Positions 55,451 through 63,940 of a stretch of DNA of 64,000 nucleotides are shown piece by piece. Both the position numbers and the translations under genes were made by a program. Below the pieces are notes generated by a model. It worked only from the letters and a program-made list of their open reading frames with translations, did not search any database and was not told the DNA's origin. How positions within the stretch are numbered: position 1 is the first letter of the stretch; the number at the start of each line of letters is the position of its first letter. The DNA is from an uncultured Bryobacterales bacterium (GTDB lineage Bacteria; Acidobacteriota; Terriglobia; Bryobacterales; UBA6623). The DNA is taken from positions 3,404,062 to 3,468,061 of the forward strand of contig OX638379.1 of the NCBI GenBank assembly GCA_951813605.1, read 5' to 3'.

Positions 55451-55537
55451 ATGGTCGCAGTGCTACAATCGCACCAAGACAGATTGTCCGCCGATGTGTC
55501 GGCAAATGCCGGATTGCCGGAAGATTGCAGTTCGAGA

Positions 55538-55568
55538 TTGGTCGCACTCCTGGCAATCGCTTTATAAT
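55538..55568 (+). promoter_or_regulatory. Candidate promoter of the permease-SPFH operon
   Basis: A perfect -10 box TATAAT (55563-55568) is preceded by TTGGTC (55538-55543) with a 19-bp gap. The leader to ATG 55625 is about 50 nt and has GAGGT before the start. No obvious palindrome for an ArsR- or MerR-type regulator was seen. Confidence 0.4.
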
Positions 55569-55624
55569 CGCTTGATCGCAGGAGTTGAATCCGGGGCGAT
55601 TGAACGAGCGAGGTCGAATACGGA

Positions 55625-57946
55625 ATGTTAGACGGAGTAGCGCGACTATTCGACTTTTTCCTAGCTTCATTCCTGATCCTCTCGCCGATGTTGCTTCTGG
55701 GGCTCTTGCTAGCCGGGCTGATCCACGTACTCATTTCGCGAAACGCGATCCTTAGGTGGCTCAGCGACGACAGCCTGAAATCGGTTTGCACGAGTGCGGC
55801 TGTCGGAGTGCCCGTGCCGCTGTGCAGTTGCTCCGTCGTGCCCGTAGTGGCCGAAATGCGCAAGAAGGGGGCGTCTCGTTCGTCCTGTGTGTCGTTCTTG
55901 ATCACCGCGCCTGAGACTGGCGCGGATTCGATTCTGGTCACCCATGCGTTCTTCGGGTTCATTGCGGCGGTAGTCAGGCCTTTGGTCAGCTTCGTCACCG
56001 CGGTGGTCACGGGCGTTTTCTGCATCGGCCTGATCAGGGACGACCGCCACGAGCCAAAGGCAAGCACAGATCACGACCCCGCCGATGGCGATGGCCATTG
56101 CGGCCACGACTACGGCAGCGACGGGCACGATCATGCCCATTGCGACCACGACCACGGGGCGCACACGCCGCTCCTGGACACGTCTGAAGACTGTTACGTG
56201 AGCCTGTCGCAACTCCGACGGATGCTGCGCAACTGGCTTCGGAATTTCACCCGGAACACTGCCCGGGTCTTTGGCGGTGCTAAGTTCGCCTCCTGGGTAA
56301 AGCCGGATTTCTACCAGGAGCCGACCGAGCGCAAGGACGTCCAGGCTCAAATCGCGGCTCCCGCCGCTGACGCCGACGAAATGAGCCTTGGCAAGGTCGT
56401 CAAGCATGTCTTCCGGTATGGCTTCATCGAAGTGGCGGACGACATTCTCTTCGCCTTGCTAGTGGGCGTTGCTCTTGGCGGATTGCTCTTCTTGGCGATT
56501 CCAGACAGCCTGATGTCCAGCGAATACGCACGCTGGGTTTCCTATCCAGTCATGGTGATCGTGGGGATTCCGCTTTACATCTGCGCGTCGGCCAGCACGC
56601 CCATCGCCGCGGCTCTGGTCGCCAAGGGTCTCAGTCCCGGTGCCGCGCTGATATTCCTGATGACGGGGCCAGCCACGAACTCAGGGACTATCGCGATCAT
56701 CGTCAGCCAGTTCGGAGCTCGTTTCGCATCGATATACGTGGGGGGCGTGATCGCGGTGACGACTGTTCTTGGTATCGCAATCGATGCTGCGGTCATTGCC
56801 TGGGGCCTGACGCTCCCGGTCAACCTGTCGTCCGCCCAATCCCCGGTCATTCAGTTCTTTGAATGGGCAGGTGCGATCACCCTGGCGGCCTTGATTGTCT
56901 GGCGATTCCGAGAAGGGGCCCTGAAGAGCGGGTACCAAGAGCTCGTTTCTAACGTAGCCCCCGTATTCCGTCGTCTGAAGGAGATGTGGGAACGCTTGGC
57001 ACACTACCGCCCAGTGGTCGGAACGATGCCCAATCGGAGGCTGATGAAGGGCGGCGTGGGCATCTTGCTGGCAACCCTCTTCCTGTCCACTGGCCTGACG
57101 GTGGTCGGACCGGGTTCGGTGGCTTTCAGCCGTCTGTTCGGGAAGGTGGTCATGAGAGACGTGCCGCCGGGTCTCCACTATCTGGGGCCGTGGCCATTCT
57201 TCAAGATCGACAAGTGGCCAGTGCGCGAGGTCAAGTCGCTCGTGAACGTCGCTCCGTACGAATTCCTGTCAGGTGATCTCAACCTGCTGACGATCACAGC
57301 CAACATCCAATTTCTCGTAGAGGACGCGTACACCTACCACTACCGCACCGAGAATCCAGAGCAGATCATCATGGAGGACTTCAAGGACGAGTTGCGCAGT
57401 TTCGTGTCAGTTCGGGAGCTGGACGAGCTCCTCAACGTAGAGCGAGCGAACTTAGAACGGCAGGTAACGGAATCTTTCGAGAGCGAGCCCGAATCCGACC
57501 CAGCGCTCAAATCGATCCGCGTGATCAAGATCAGCCTGCAGAGCATTCAACCTGTCCAGGAAGCTATGAACGCCTTCCGGGAGATATCGAGTTCCCAAGA
57601 CGACCGGGAGCGCATCATCGTCAATGCGCAGAGGTATTTGGTTTCGCTCGTGCCGAAGGCGCACGGAAACGCCGCTTACGAGGTCGCGCAGGCGAGTGGC
57701 GAGGCGTTCCGCAACGTGACGGTAGCCGCTGCGGAGTCCGCCGCGATACAAATGGTTTCCGAGGCTGCGGTCGGAGCGCCTGAGGTCCTGTACAACATGC
57801 TCTGGCGCGAAAAGCTCGAGATCGCGCTGGCAGACAAAGAGAAAATCATAGTCCCCAACCAGGGGAGCCTGGACGAAGTGGCGCTGTGGAAGAGGTCCGC
57901 GGGCGGGGTCGCAGTACCTCCTCCGTTGCAGGAGCAAACGCGATGA
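55625..57946 (+). CDS. Metal permease (SO_0444/ArsP-like) fused to an SPFH domain
   Basis: 773 residues. Residues 1-430 are a DUF318-type permease: VPLCSCSVVPVVAEMRKKGA near 64-80 with paired Cys, FLITAPETGADS, and a second repeat with CASASTPIAAALVAKGLSPG, then IFLMTGPATNSGTIA. A long cytoplasmic loop (about 140-182) is rich in His, Asp and Cys (GHDYGSDGHDHAHCDHDHGA), as in Zn/Cu transporters. After a TM helix near 475-490 (GVGILLATLFLSTGLTVVGP), residues 490-770 form an HflK-like SPFH/Band 7 domain (FGKVVMRDVPPGLHYLGPWP, then SLVNVAPYEFLSGDLNLLTI). The permease family exports Cu/Zn or arsenicals. I know of no described permease-SPFH fusion. It is the first gene of a five-gene coupled operon. 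Confidence 0.85.
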   Translation: MLDGVARLFDFFLASFLILSPMLLLGLLLAGLIHVLISRNAILRWLSDDSLKSVCTSAAVGVPVPLCSCSVVPVVAEMRKKGASRSSCVSFLITAPETGADSILVTHAFFGFIAAVVRPLVSFVTAVVTGVFCIGLIRDDRHEPKASTDHDPADGDGHCGHDYGSDGHDHAHCDHDHGAHTPLLDTSEDCYVSLSQLRRMLRNWLRNFTRNTARVFGGAKFASWVKPDFYQEPTERKDVQAQIAAPAADADEMSLGKVVKHVFRYGFIEVADDILFALLVGVALGGLLFLAIPDSLMSSEYARWVSYPVMVIVGIPLYICASASTPIAAALVAKGLSPGAALIFLMTGPATNSGTIAIIVSQFGARFASIYVGGVIAVTTVLGIAIDAAVIAWGLTLPVNLSSAQSPVIQFFEWAGAITLAALIVWRFREGALKSGYQELVSNVAPVFRRLKEMWERLAHYRPVVGTMPNRRLMKGGVGILLATLFLSTGLTVVGPGSVAFSRLFGKVVMRDVPPGLHYLGPWPFFKIDKWPVREVKSLVNVAPYEFLSGDLNLLTITANIQFLVEDAYTYHYRTENPEQIIMEDFKDELRSFVSVRELDELLNVERANLERQVTESFESEPESDPALKSIRVIKISLQSIQPVQEAMNAFREISSSQDDRERIIVNAQRYLVSLVPKAHGNAAYEVAQASGEAFRNVTVAAAESAAIQMVSEAAVGAPEVLYNMLWREKLEIALADKEKIIVPNQGSLDEVALWKRSAGGVAVPPPLQEQTR

Positions 57947-58917
57947 GCAGAGTGACACAGGTGGCCAGCATACCCGGCCAAATGATCGACAAGCTGCGGC
58001 ACCGGATCGGCAAGTTGCCCGGAGCGATCAGGAATCTGGGCGTCGGCGGAACACTGTTGCTTCTTCTGGCCGCCGCAATTGCCTACAACAGCGTCTACAC
58101 CATTGACGAGTCGCAGCAGGGCGTGCTCACTCGATTCGGAAAGATCTATCCCCCGATTCGCCAGCCCGGGCTGCACGTCAAGCTTCCTTGGCCAATTTCC
58201 AAGATCTACAAGATCGACCGGCGGATACACAACACGACGTCCCAAGCTCAGGAATTGATGACGGACGACCAGAAAAACGTCCTTGTCAGCGGCTACATGC
58301 TGTGGCGTGTCACGGATCCGATTCGGTACGTGGAGGCTATCCGGACCGAGGGCAACGCCATTGCGCGTCTCGAGAATCTCTACCTGTCCAGCACTGGCAT
58401 TGTTGTCAGCAACAAGTCACGCGATGCGTTTGTCAGCCTGGGCCTGGATCGCGAAGACGCGAGTATCTCGTCCCAGGAGATTCTGGACAAGATAAGGCCG
58501 ATCGCGACGGACGAATATGGCATCGACGTGATGAAGGTGGGAATCATCGAATATACGTTGCCTCAGGAGAATCGAGCGAGCGTGATCGAACGCATGATCG
58601 CCGAGCGCGCGCGCATCGCCGCCCGTTACCGCAGCGAGGGCGAAGAGCAGGCGATCCGCGTCGAGGCGCTGGCCATCAGCGAGCACGAGAAGATCATGGC
58701 CACCGCGCACGCACAGGCCACAACAATTCTCGGCGAGGCGGAGGCGGAGGCAATGGAGGTCTTGGGCGAGGCTTACCGCCAGTCCCCCGATTTCTACAAG
58801 TTCGTCCGCGCCCTCGACAGTTACGATTCGATTATCGACAAGAACACGACGCTGCTGCTGCCGGCCGATAGCGAGCTGTTCAAGTACTTGGACAGCCAGG
58901 AATTGCCGTTGAGATGA
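57943..58917 (+). CDS. HflC-like SPFH/Band 7 membrane protein
   Basis: 324 residues from ATG 57943, which overlaps the upstream TGA (ATGA). One N-terminal TM helix (GGTLLLLLAAAIAYNSVYTI), then a prohibitin-type domain: ESQQGVLTRFGKIYPPIRQP, GLHVKLPWPISKIYKIDRRI, MTDDQKNVLVSGYMLWRVTD, and a coiled-coil with AERARIAARYRSEGEEQAIR, then EYTLPQENRASV. The HflC-like end GEAYRQSPDFYKFVRALDSY is clear. In E. coli HflC with HflK encloses the FtsH protease; no ftsH is present here. In this operon it probably forms a complex with the SPFH part of the permease fusion. Confidence 0.9.
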   Translation: MSRVTQVASIPGQMIDKLRHRIGKLPGAIRNLGVGGTLLLLLAAAIAYNSVYTIDESQQGVLTRFGKIYPPIRQPGLHVKLPWPISKIYKIDRRIHNTTSQAQELMTDDQKNVLVSGYMLWRVTDPIRYVEAIRTEGNAIARLENLYLSSTGIVVSNKSRDAFVSLGLDREDASISSQEILDKIRPIATDEYGIDVMKVGIIEYTLPQENRASVIERMIAERARIAARYRSEGEEQAIRVEALAISEHEKIMATAHAQATTILGEAEAEAMEVLGEAYRQSPDFYKFVRALDSYDSIIDKNTTLLLPADSELFKYLDSQELPLR

Positions 58918-60233
58918 AGCAATCGAGCGACCAGCGGCTGCCGCCCAGCACGCGACTCATCTACGCGGCGTTCGACTACGTCTCCTTGCACAGAGACGGT
59001 ATTTTGAATCTGATTCTCGCTGCGGCAATCCTGACGATCCTCGCAAGCGGATTCCACGTCGTCAAGAAAGAGGAAGCCGGCGTGGTCGCGCGATTCGGGA
59101 AGGTCATCGAGGCCCATACCGAGCCCGGCATTCATTTCCACATTCCCCTGATCGACAAAGTCCGGGTCCAAGCGGTCAAGAGAATAGCCACCCATCGGAT
59201 CGCGAGTAATAGCAAGGAAAGTGTCAGCTTCACGATCCTTTCCGGCGACCCGACGCTTTTCGAGATCGACCTAGTGCTGCAATACACGATCAGCAACCTC
59301 CGAAATTTCCTGTACGTATCGACCGATCCCTTGGCTCTCACCACCTCGCTGACGAGGGGCCATCTGGTCAATATCGTGGGTCAGAATTTCATCGACCTGA
59401 TCTTCACGACCAACCGAGAGATAATCGAGCGCCACCTGCGCGACCAGGTATCCACGGACTTGGAAGAGTATGACCTCGGCATGGAAATCGTCGCGGTCAG
59501 CATCGTGGACGTTCGGCCGATCGATGAGACGGTTGCTGCGTTTCGCGATGTCAGTGACGCGGTCGCGGAGAGCATTCAAGCGGTAAGCGACGCCAATCGC
59601 AGGAAAGAGAGCTTGATTCTGCGTACCCAGGGCCAAGCCGAAGCCATGGTACTTGGTGCGACAGCCAGAGCTCGAGAGCGACTCGTCCAAGCCCGAAGCA
59701 GCGCCGGCGCGTTCACGGACCTACTCGCCGCGTACCGGTCCGAGCCGCAACAGGTGGCGATCACTCGCTATTGGAACCGCATGCGCACGATCTTCGAGGA
59801 AGCGAAACTGGCGGCTGTCAGTCCGGCAAGCAGCTCGACCATCGCCATCAACATGATCGACGGGATATCCGGTCGGGCAGCGGAGCCGGTCGCGAGCGCG
59901 GCGATGCCGGCCGCGGGTGCTGAACCGGCCAAGCCGCTAGTGTCGACGGGATTGAACGAGACCCACGGGTTGGAAACCGCGGACAAGGGACTATTCGACG
60001 GGCAGTTCCACCGAGGTGGCAAGGAACGCGACCATTCGGCCAGCGCCAATCCTCGCTCGTTGATATTCGATACCTTGTCGGTATTCCAGCACGAAGACGT
60101 CGCTCCCGGGAGCACTGCCGCCGCACAACAGGCGCAGGAGAAAGCGATCGTGGAGCAAGTCGGCGCGGAAGCCCCGGCCGATACGGTCCGGGCAGTACCG
60201 AAGGAGTCTGCGAATGAGGTACCGAAAGAATAG
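58914..60233 (+). CDS. HflK-like SPFH protein with long disordered tail
   Basis: 439 residues. It overlaps the HflC-like gene by 4 nt (ATGA). A TM helix (ILNLILAAAILTILASGFHV) is followed by an SPFH core: VKKEEAGVVARFGKVIEAHT, then GIHFHIPLIDKVRVQAVKR and GDPTLFEIDLVLQYTISNLR, then a coiled coil through residue 300. Residues about 310-439 are low-complexity, rich in Ala, Pro, Ser and Glu, and probably disordered. It is the third SPFH domain in a row, so a hetero-oligomer is likely. The end of the gene overlaps the following gene by 20 nt. Confidence 0.85.
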   Translation: MKQSSDQRLPPSTRLIYAAFDYVSLHRDGILNLILAAAILTILASGFHVVKKEEAGVVARFGKVIEAHTEPGIHFHIPLIDKVRVQAVKRIATHRIASNSKESVSFTILSGDPTLFEIDLVLQYTISNLRNFLYVSTDPLALTTSLTRGHLVNIVGQNFIDLIFTTNREIIERHLRDQVSTDLEEYDLGMEIVAVSIVDVRPIDETVAAFRDVSDAVAESIQAVSDANRRKESLILRTQGQAEAMVLGATARARERLVQARSSAGAFTDLLAAYRSEPQQVAITRYWNRMRTIFEEAKLAAVSPASSSTIAINMIDGISGRAAEPVASAAMPAAGAEPAKPLVSTGLNETHGLETADKGLFDGQFHRGGKERDHSASANPRSLIFDTLSVFQHEDVAPGSTAAAQQAQEKAIVEQVGAEAPADTVRAVPKESANEVPKE

Positions 60234-61437
60234 CATGGCGCTCTGCCGGACGTGCGCTCTCATCGCTCTCGCCGGCAGTCTTTGCTTGGTGTCCGCCGCC
60301 TCTCCGGGGGTCACCGACAAAGGCATCGTGTTCGGGCAGACCGCCTGTTTCACCGGACCCAACGGTCATCTTGGTGTCCGCTATCGTGCAGGAATCCAGG
60401 CAGCGTTCGAGGAACGCAACAAACAGGGCGGCATTAATGGTCGGAAGCTGGAGCTCATTGCGCTCGATGATGGCTACGAGCCGGTTCTGGCGGCTGAAAA
60501 CGCCGAGCGATTCGTAGCCCAGGACGATGTGCTTGCAGTCATCGGAGGCGTGGGAACGCCAACTGCCAAGCGGGTCGCACCTATATTGCGAGATGCGAAG
60601 ATCCCGCTCGTCGGGCTGTTTTCAGGTGCCGCGTTCTTACGTGATTTCAAGAAATTTCCGAATATCGTAAATCTCCGGGCAAGTTATCCCGAGGAAATCG
60701 AATTGCTGGTTGACTACATGGTCAACGAGCTCGGCAAGCGACGATTCGGAGTGATTTTTCAGGACGATGCGTTCGGTCGCTCTGCGCTAGCGAACTACCA
60801 TCATGCTCTCGGCAGACACGACCTGCCCATCCTCGCAAAATCCTCGTTTTCGCGAAACACGCATGCGGTTCATTCAAGCCTATTCACGCTCGCAAAGGCA
60901 GACCTCGACGCAGTTCTGATTGTTGGGAGCTACGCTGCCAACGCCGATGTCATCAACCTGGCGGATTCACTCAATCAGGGCTATGTGATGGCTAACCTAT
61001 CATTCGTGGGATCGCATGACTTGATGGAGGTGGTCGACAGTGCAAGCGAAGAGTTCCTTGAGCGAATCTTGGTAGCAGAAGTCGTGCCTGACCCCAAGGA
61101 TCCGGACTCGAAGCTCGTCAAGAGCTTCCTAGAGGCCATAGAGGGTGCGGAGGAGTCTTATGCCATGCATGAGGGGCTCCTGGGCTTGCGAGGGGCGCAC
61201 TTCACCGATGCGGTTTCGCTGGAGGGATACATTGTTGGAAGGTTCGTCCTAAACGTGCTGGGCCGGATAGAGGGGGGACCGACTCGCGAGAGGCTTCTAG
61301 CGACCGCTTTGCAGCCCCAGCCAGTGCATATCGACGATTGGACAATCCAGATCGCTGCTGGAACGAATACGGGATCGCACTACGTTCGCCTCATCAACCT
61401 AGCTGGCGATCATCTCGCGGACGGAGAGCCTCAGTGA
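60214..61437 (+). CDS. Periplasmic ligand-binding protein of the branched-chain amino acid type
   Basis: 407 residues with a signal peptide (RTCALIALAGSLCLVSAASP). Peripla_BP_6/LivK-type type-I binding fold: KGIVFGQTACFTGPNGHLGV, then YRAGIQAAFEERNKQGGING and AVIGGVGTPTAKRVAPILRD, then FGVIFQDDAFGRSALANYHH and FLEAIEGAEESYAMHEGLLG. ATG 60214 is favoured by AAGGAG 7 nt upstream, although it lies inside the previous gene's end. Such proteins usually feed an ABC importer, but no permease or ATPase genes are here, so it may act as a periplasmic sensor or ligand subunit of the SPFH assembly. Confidence 0.85.
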   Translation: MRYRKNSMALCRTCALIALAGSLCLVSAASPGVTDKGIVFGQTACFTGPNGHLGVRYRAGIQAAFEERNKQGGINGRKLELIALDDGYEPVLAAENAERFVAQDDVLAVIGGVGTPTAKRVAPILRDAKIPLVGLFSGAAFLRDFKKFPNIVNLRASYPEEIELLVDYMVNELGKRRFGVIFQDDAFGRSALANYHHALGRHDLPILAKSSFSRNTHAVHSSLFTLAKADLDAVLIVGSYAANADVINLADSLNQGYVMANLSFVGSHDLMEVVDSASEEFLERILVAEVVPDPKDPDSKLVKSFLEAIEGAEESYAMHEGLLGLRGAHFTDAVSLEGYIVGRFVLNVLGRIEGGPTRERLLATALQPQPVHIDDWTIQIAAGTNTGSHYVRLINLAGDHLADGEPQ

Positions 61438-61922
61438 AGAGGCTGTACGATTTCTCCGGCGAGGAGATCGGAGAAGAGTGGCTCCGCGAACTCTACAAGG
61501 TCGTCGCGATGCGTCGCTCGACGATGTTCCGGCTGATCACGGAATCGGTCCGCCTAGTGCTGTTCGGGAACGGGGGCGGAGCGGCGCTTGTCATCGGCTT
61601 CATGAGCACGTCCGCTGTCGACACGACACCCGCTTTCCATTGGATTGCCTTGGTGACCTTGCTTATCTTCGGCGTCGGGACTCTGGCATCGGCGCTGACA
61701 ATGATCCTCGTTGCAGTAGTGACGATCAAGGAAGCCCACAGCGCCGAAACAGCGCTAAAGCGATTCGTCGATGGCGAAGTTGACCGAAATCGAGTCATGT
61801 TCACAATTGAGGACAAGACGTTTCGATTCGCCGATTCGGCGACCTTCGCGGGTGTATTCGCTGCGGGAGCGTTCGGACTTGGCGGCGCTGGCGCTCTAGC
61901 GCTGCTGATGCTGTACTTCTAG
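61434..61922 (+). CDS. Small membrane protein of unknown family, last gene of the SPFH operon
   Basis: 162 residues from GTG 61434, which overlaps the upstream TGA (GTGA). The soluble N-terminus VKRLYDFSGEEIGEEWLREL is followed by three predicted helices: LVLFGNGGGAALVIGFMSTS (near 38-58), WIALVTLLIFGVGTLASALT (near 68-95) and a Gly/Ala-rich C-terminal helix (FAGVFAAGAFGLGGAGALAL). Between helices two and three lies a charged segment (KEAHSAETALKRFVDGEVDR). I recognise no family. The translational coupling shows it belongs to the permease-SPFH system. Confidence 0.75.
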   Translation: MKRLYDFSGEEIGEEWLRELYKVVAMRRSTMFRLITESVRLVLFGNGGGAALVIGFMSTSAVDTTPAFHWIALVTLLIFGVGTLASALTMILVAVVTIKEAHSAETALKRFVDGEVDRNRVMFTIEDKTFRFADSATFAGVFAAGAFGLGGAGALALLMLYF

Positions 61923-61938
61923 CTGCGGTCAGCCCCTC

Positions 61939-62796
61939 CTAAGGAACCAAACTTGGTATGGCCAGCATGGCCAGCTGCTCAAGATAGTGCAGGGCGTAGG
62001 CCAAGCCGATACCCAGAAGGAACGACACTGCAAGTAAGAAGCGATCATGTCCATGGAAATGAATCTCGGGTAGCAGATCGCTCAATGAAACACAAATGAG
62101 AGCACCCGCCCCGAACGCCAGCGCGCGTGCTATAGCATCTCCTTCCCCAGATCCGAAAAGGCCTAGTCCCCCTAGGGTCAGGTATGCGCCCAGCGGGCAC
62201 AATAGCGCGATGCAGACATTGAACCAAACTGCGGCGCGATGACCGATCCCCGCGATCCTCATCACGCCGAGGACCGAAAAGGCATCTAAAGGCTTGTGGA
62301 ATACGATGGCCAGGAACATGGCGAAACTAAGCGGATCGACTGCCAGCTCATCGCGCGAACCGCTGCGAACGCTAGCTCCGAGGGCAGCCCCCTCGGCCAG
62401 CGCGTGCAGTCCCATGCCCAAGCTGATTCCGATCCAGTCCAGGGAACGCCGGCTATTCTCACGATGGTGGTGATGGCCGTGATGGTGGTCCTCTTCCAGG
62501 CCGAAATCATGTTGGTGGAATTGAAACACCCGCAGAAGCATGATCATCAGGATCATTCCGATGGCCACCCACTGTACGGCGACTTCGACGGCGCTAGGTC
62601 CTGATATCAGATCGAGACTGTGTGGGAGCAGGTGGTAGAGGGCTACTCCAAGAACAAGGCCGGCAACGAAACTCATTGCCACTTGCATGCGGGTATGAGT
62701 GAACCGAATCGCAGTTTGCAACCAGACGCCGAGCAGCGCAGCGGCGATGATTGCGACAGAGTAGACCGTCAGAAGCATCAACGAGTTTGAATTCAC
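61939..62796 (-). CDS. ZIP-family metal transporter
   Basis: 285 residues with eight predicted helices. A His-rich loop (EEDHHHGHHHHRENS, near 100-115) separates helices 3 and 4. Helix 4 carries GMGLHALAEGAALGASV with the metal ligands His and Glu, and helix 5 has AIVFHKPLDAFSVLGV (family HxxPEG in a modified form, with HKPLD here). It is a ZIP divalent-cation importer, probably Zn(II). It converges on the permease-SPFH operon with only 16 bp between. Uptake by ZIP and export by the permease would form opposing arms of one metal balance. Confidence 0.9.
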   Translation of the reverse strand: MNSNSLMLLTVYSVAIIAAALLGVWLQTAIRFTHTRMQVAMSFVAGLVLGVALYHLLPHSLDLISGPSAVEVAVQWVAIGMILMIMLLRVFQFHQHDFGLEEDHHHGHHHHRENSRRSLDWIGISLGMGLHALAEGAALGASVRSGSRDELAVDPLSFAMFLAIVFHKPLDAFSVLGVMRIAGIGHRAAVWFNVCIALLCPLGAYLTLGGLGLFGSGEGDAIARALAFGAGALICVSLSDLLPEIHFHGHDRFLLAVSFLLGIGLAYALHYLEQLAMLAIPSLVP

Positions 62797-63079
62797 AATT
62801 CGATTTGCCGCCTTTCGAAGCGGTATATTTTCCTTTGGAGGGCTTTAAGAGCCTGGGCTTACTGTGAAACTGCGGAGCCTGGGATGCCGTCTCGAAATAC
62901 ACAAAGCGCGAGCCGCCCCGAACGCACAAGGGTCGGCGCGCCGCGCGGCAGTATGGCGGCCGTTCGCCTGTGCCATTACGCGCTAGCGCTGCCCCGGTTG
63001 CTCCAGCTAGCGCTCGGCGCGCCTGCGGCCGAAACGCTACCTACCACAGGGTACCGCATGCCGCGGCGCGGGGATTCCC

Positions 63080-63460
63080 ACGTGGTCCGGATGGGTGGCC
63101 GCCGAGCAGTGCCTCGATGGCCTCTGCGGGATCCGCACCAAGCTGGCCGAGCAGACTCTGGTCGACGAGGTGGTGCGCGCTTGCAACAGCCTGGCGTGGG
63201 TCGAGCGCGCCTTCCGCTCGCTGAAAACAGTGGCACTGAAGTGGCGCCCGATCTTGCATCGGCGGAAGCGCAGCGCAAGGGCCGGACGCGCGAGACTCCG
63301 GACGGGCGGCTGCCGCTAGAGAGCTTGCCGGACCTGCTAGCGAGCTTTGCAGCGCTGGCGGCGGCGGAACTGGAGTACAAGCAGGCGCCCGGACACGCGA
63401 TCCCGTCCCTTAGCGTGATGACGAAGCTACCGCGGCGGGCGTTCGACCTGCAGGTCCTGA
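63080..63460 (+). pseudogene. IS1634-family transposase, C-terminal relic (copy 2)
   Basis: MAAEQCLDGLCGIRTKLAEQ, then VRACNSLAWVERAFRSLKTV and LKWRPILHRRKR matches the third catalytic block of IS1634 transposases (LAQVERAFRSLKTVDLKVRPI), with the acidic residue kept in VERAFR. After a frame change TRETPDGRLPLESLPDLLAS continues to the C-terminal end PRRAFDLQVL. The first two-thirds of the gene are missing. Confidence 0.75.
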
Positions 63461-63940
63461 AGCCGCGCCTCGCTCCGTCTCGGGCGATCTCGTGGCAGGC
63501 TGGACTGGCATCAGGTTCGGCAGCGCCTAGTCACACACCCGCGATCGCGAAGCCGGGGAATTCGGTCGAGAACCGTCCGAATCGAGCCTGGCACCAGTGC
63601 GGCAAACCATTGCTAACACATGATTTACGCTGCATGGACCGGGGTTTGCCCCGCACTGATCACACAGTTAGTGATCGGGGCAAGTTGGGCCTGAAGACTC
63701 TGGGAAAGGACTCGGGGCTGCATGCGGTCGCGCGGCGCAAGACGGGGAACGCAACGTTTCAAGCGCACTCGGCAGCGGCAAGGGTCTCTATTCACTTCTA
63801 GTAGGATCGCAAGCAGGAACTTAGGGGCTGATCGAGTACACCGATACACTACACTGACGGCAAGGCCAAGCAGCGAATCGAAGGAATACCCTCCCGTCAA
63901 TGGCAGATTCTCAGTCCTATAGGAGGCATTTGGAAACAGG
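63461..63940. other. No gene recognised before the last start codon
   Basis: Open frames in this stretch show no known family. An AGGAGG site at 63921-63926 is the likely ribosome binding site of the gene that begins at 63941 or 63950. Confidence 0.4.

Noticed and set aside
54928..56067. 379-codon minus-strand open frame
   Set aside because: It lies opposite the permease-SPFH gene and the DUF4338 relic and shows no family features; it is a GC-driven shadow.
62884..63801. 305-codon plus-strand open frame as a real gene
   Set aside because: Only the middle (about 63245-63460) matches IS1634 in this frame; the rest is out-of-frame transposase or non-coding sequence.
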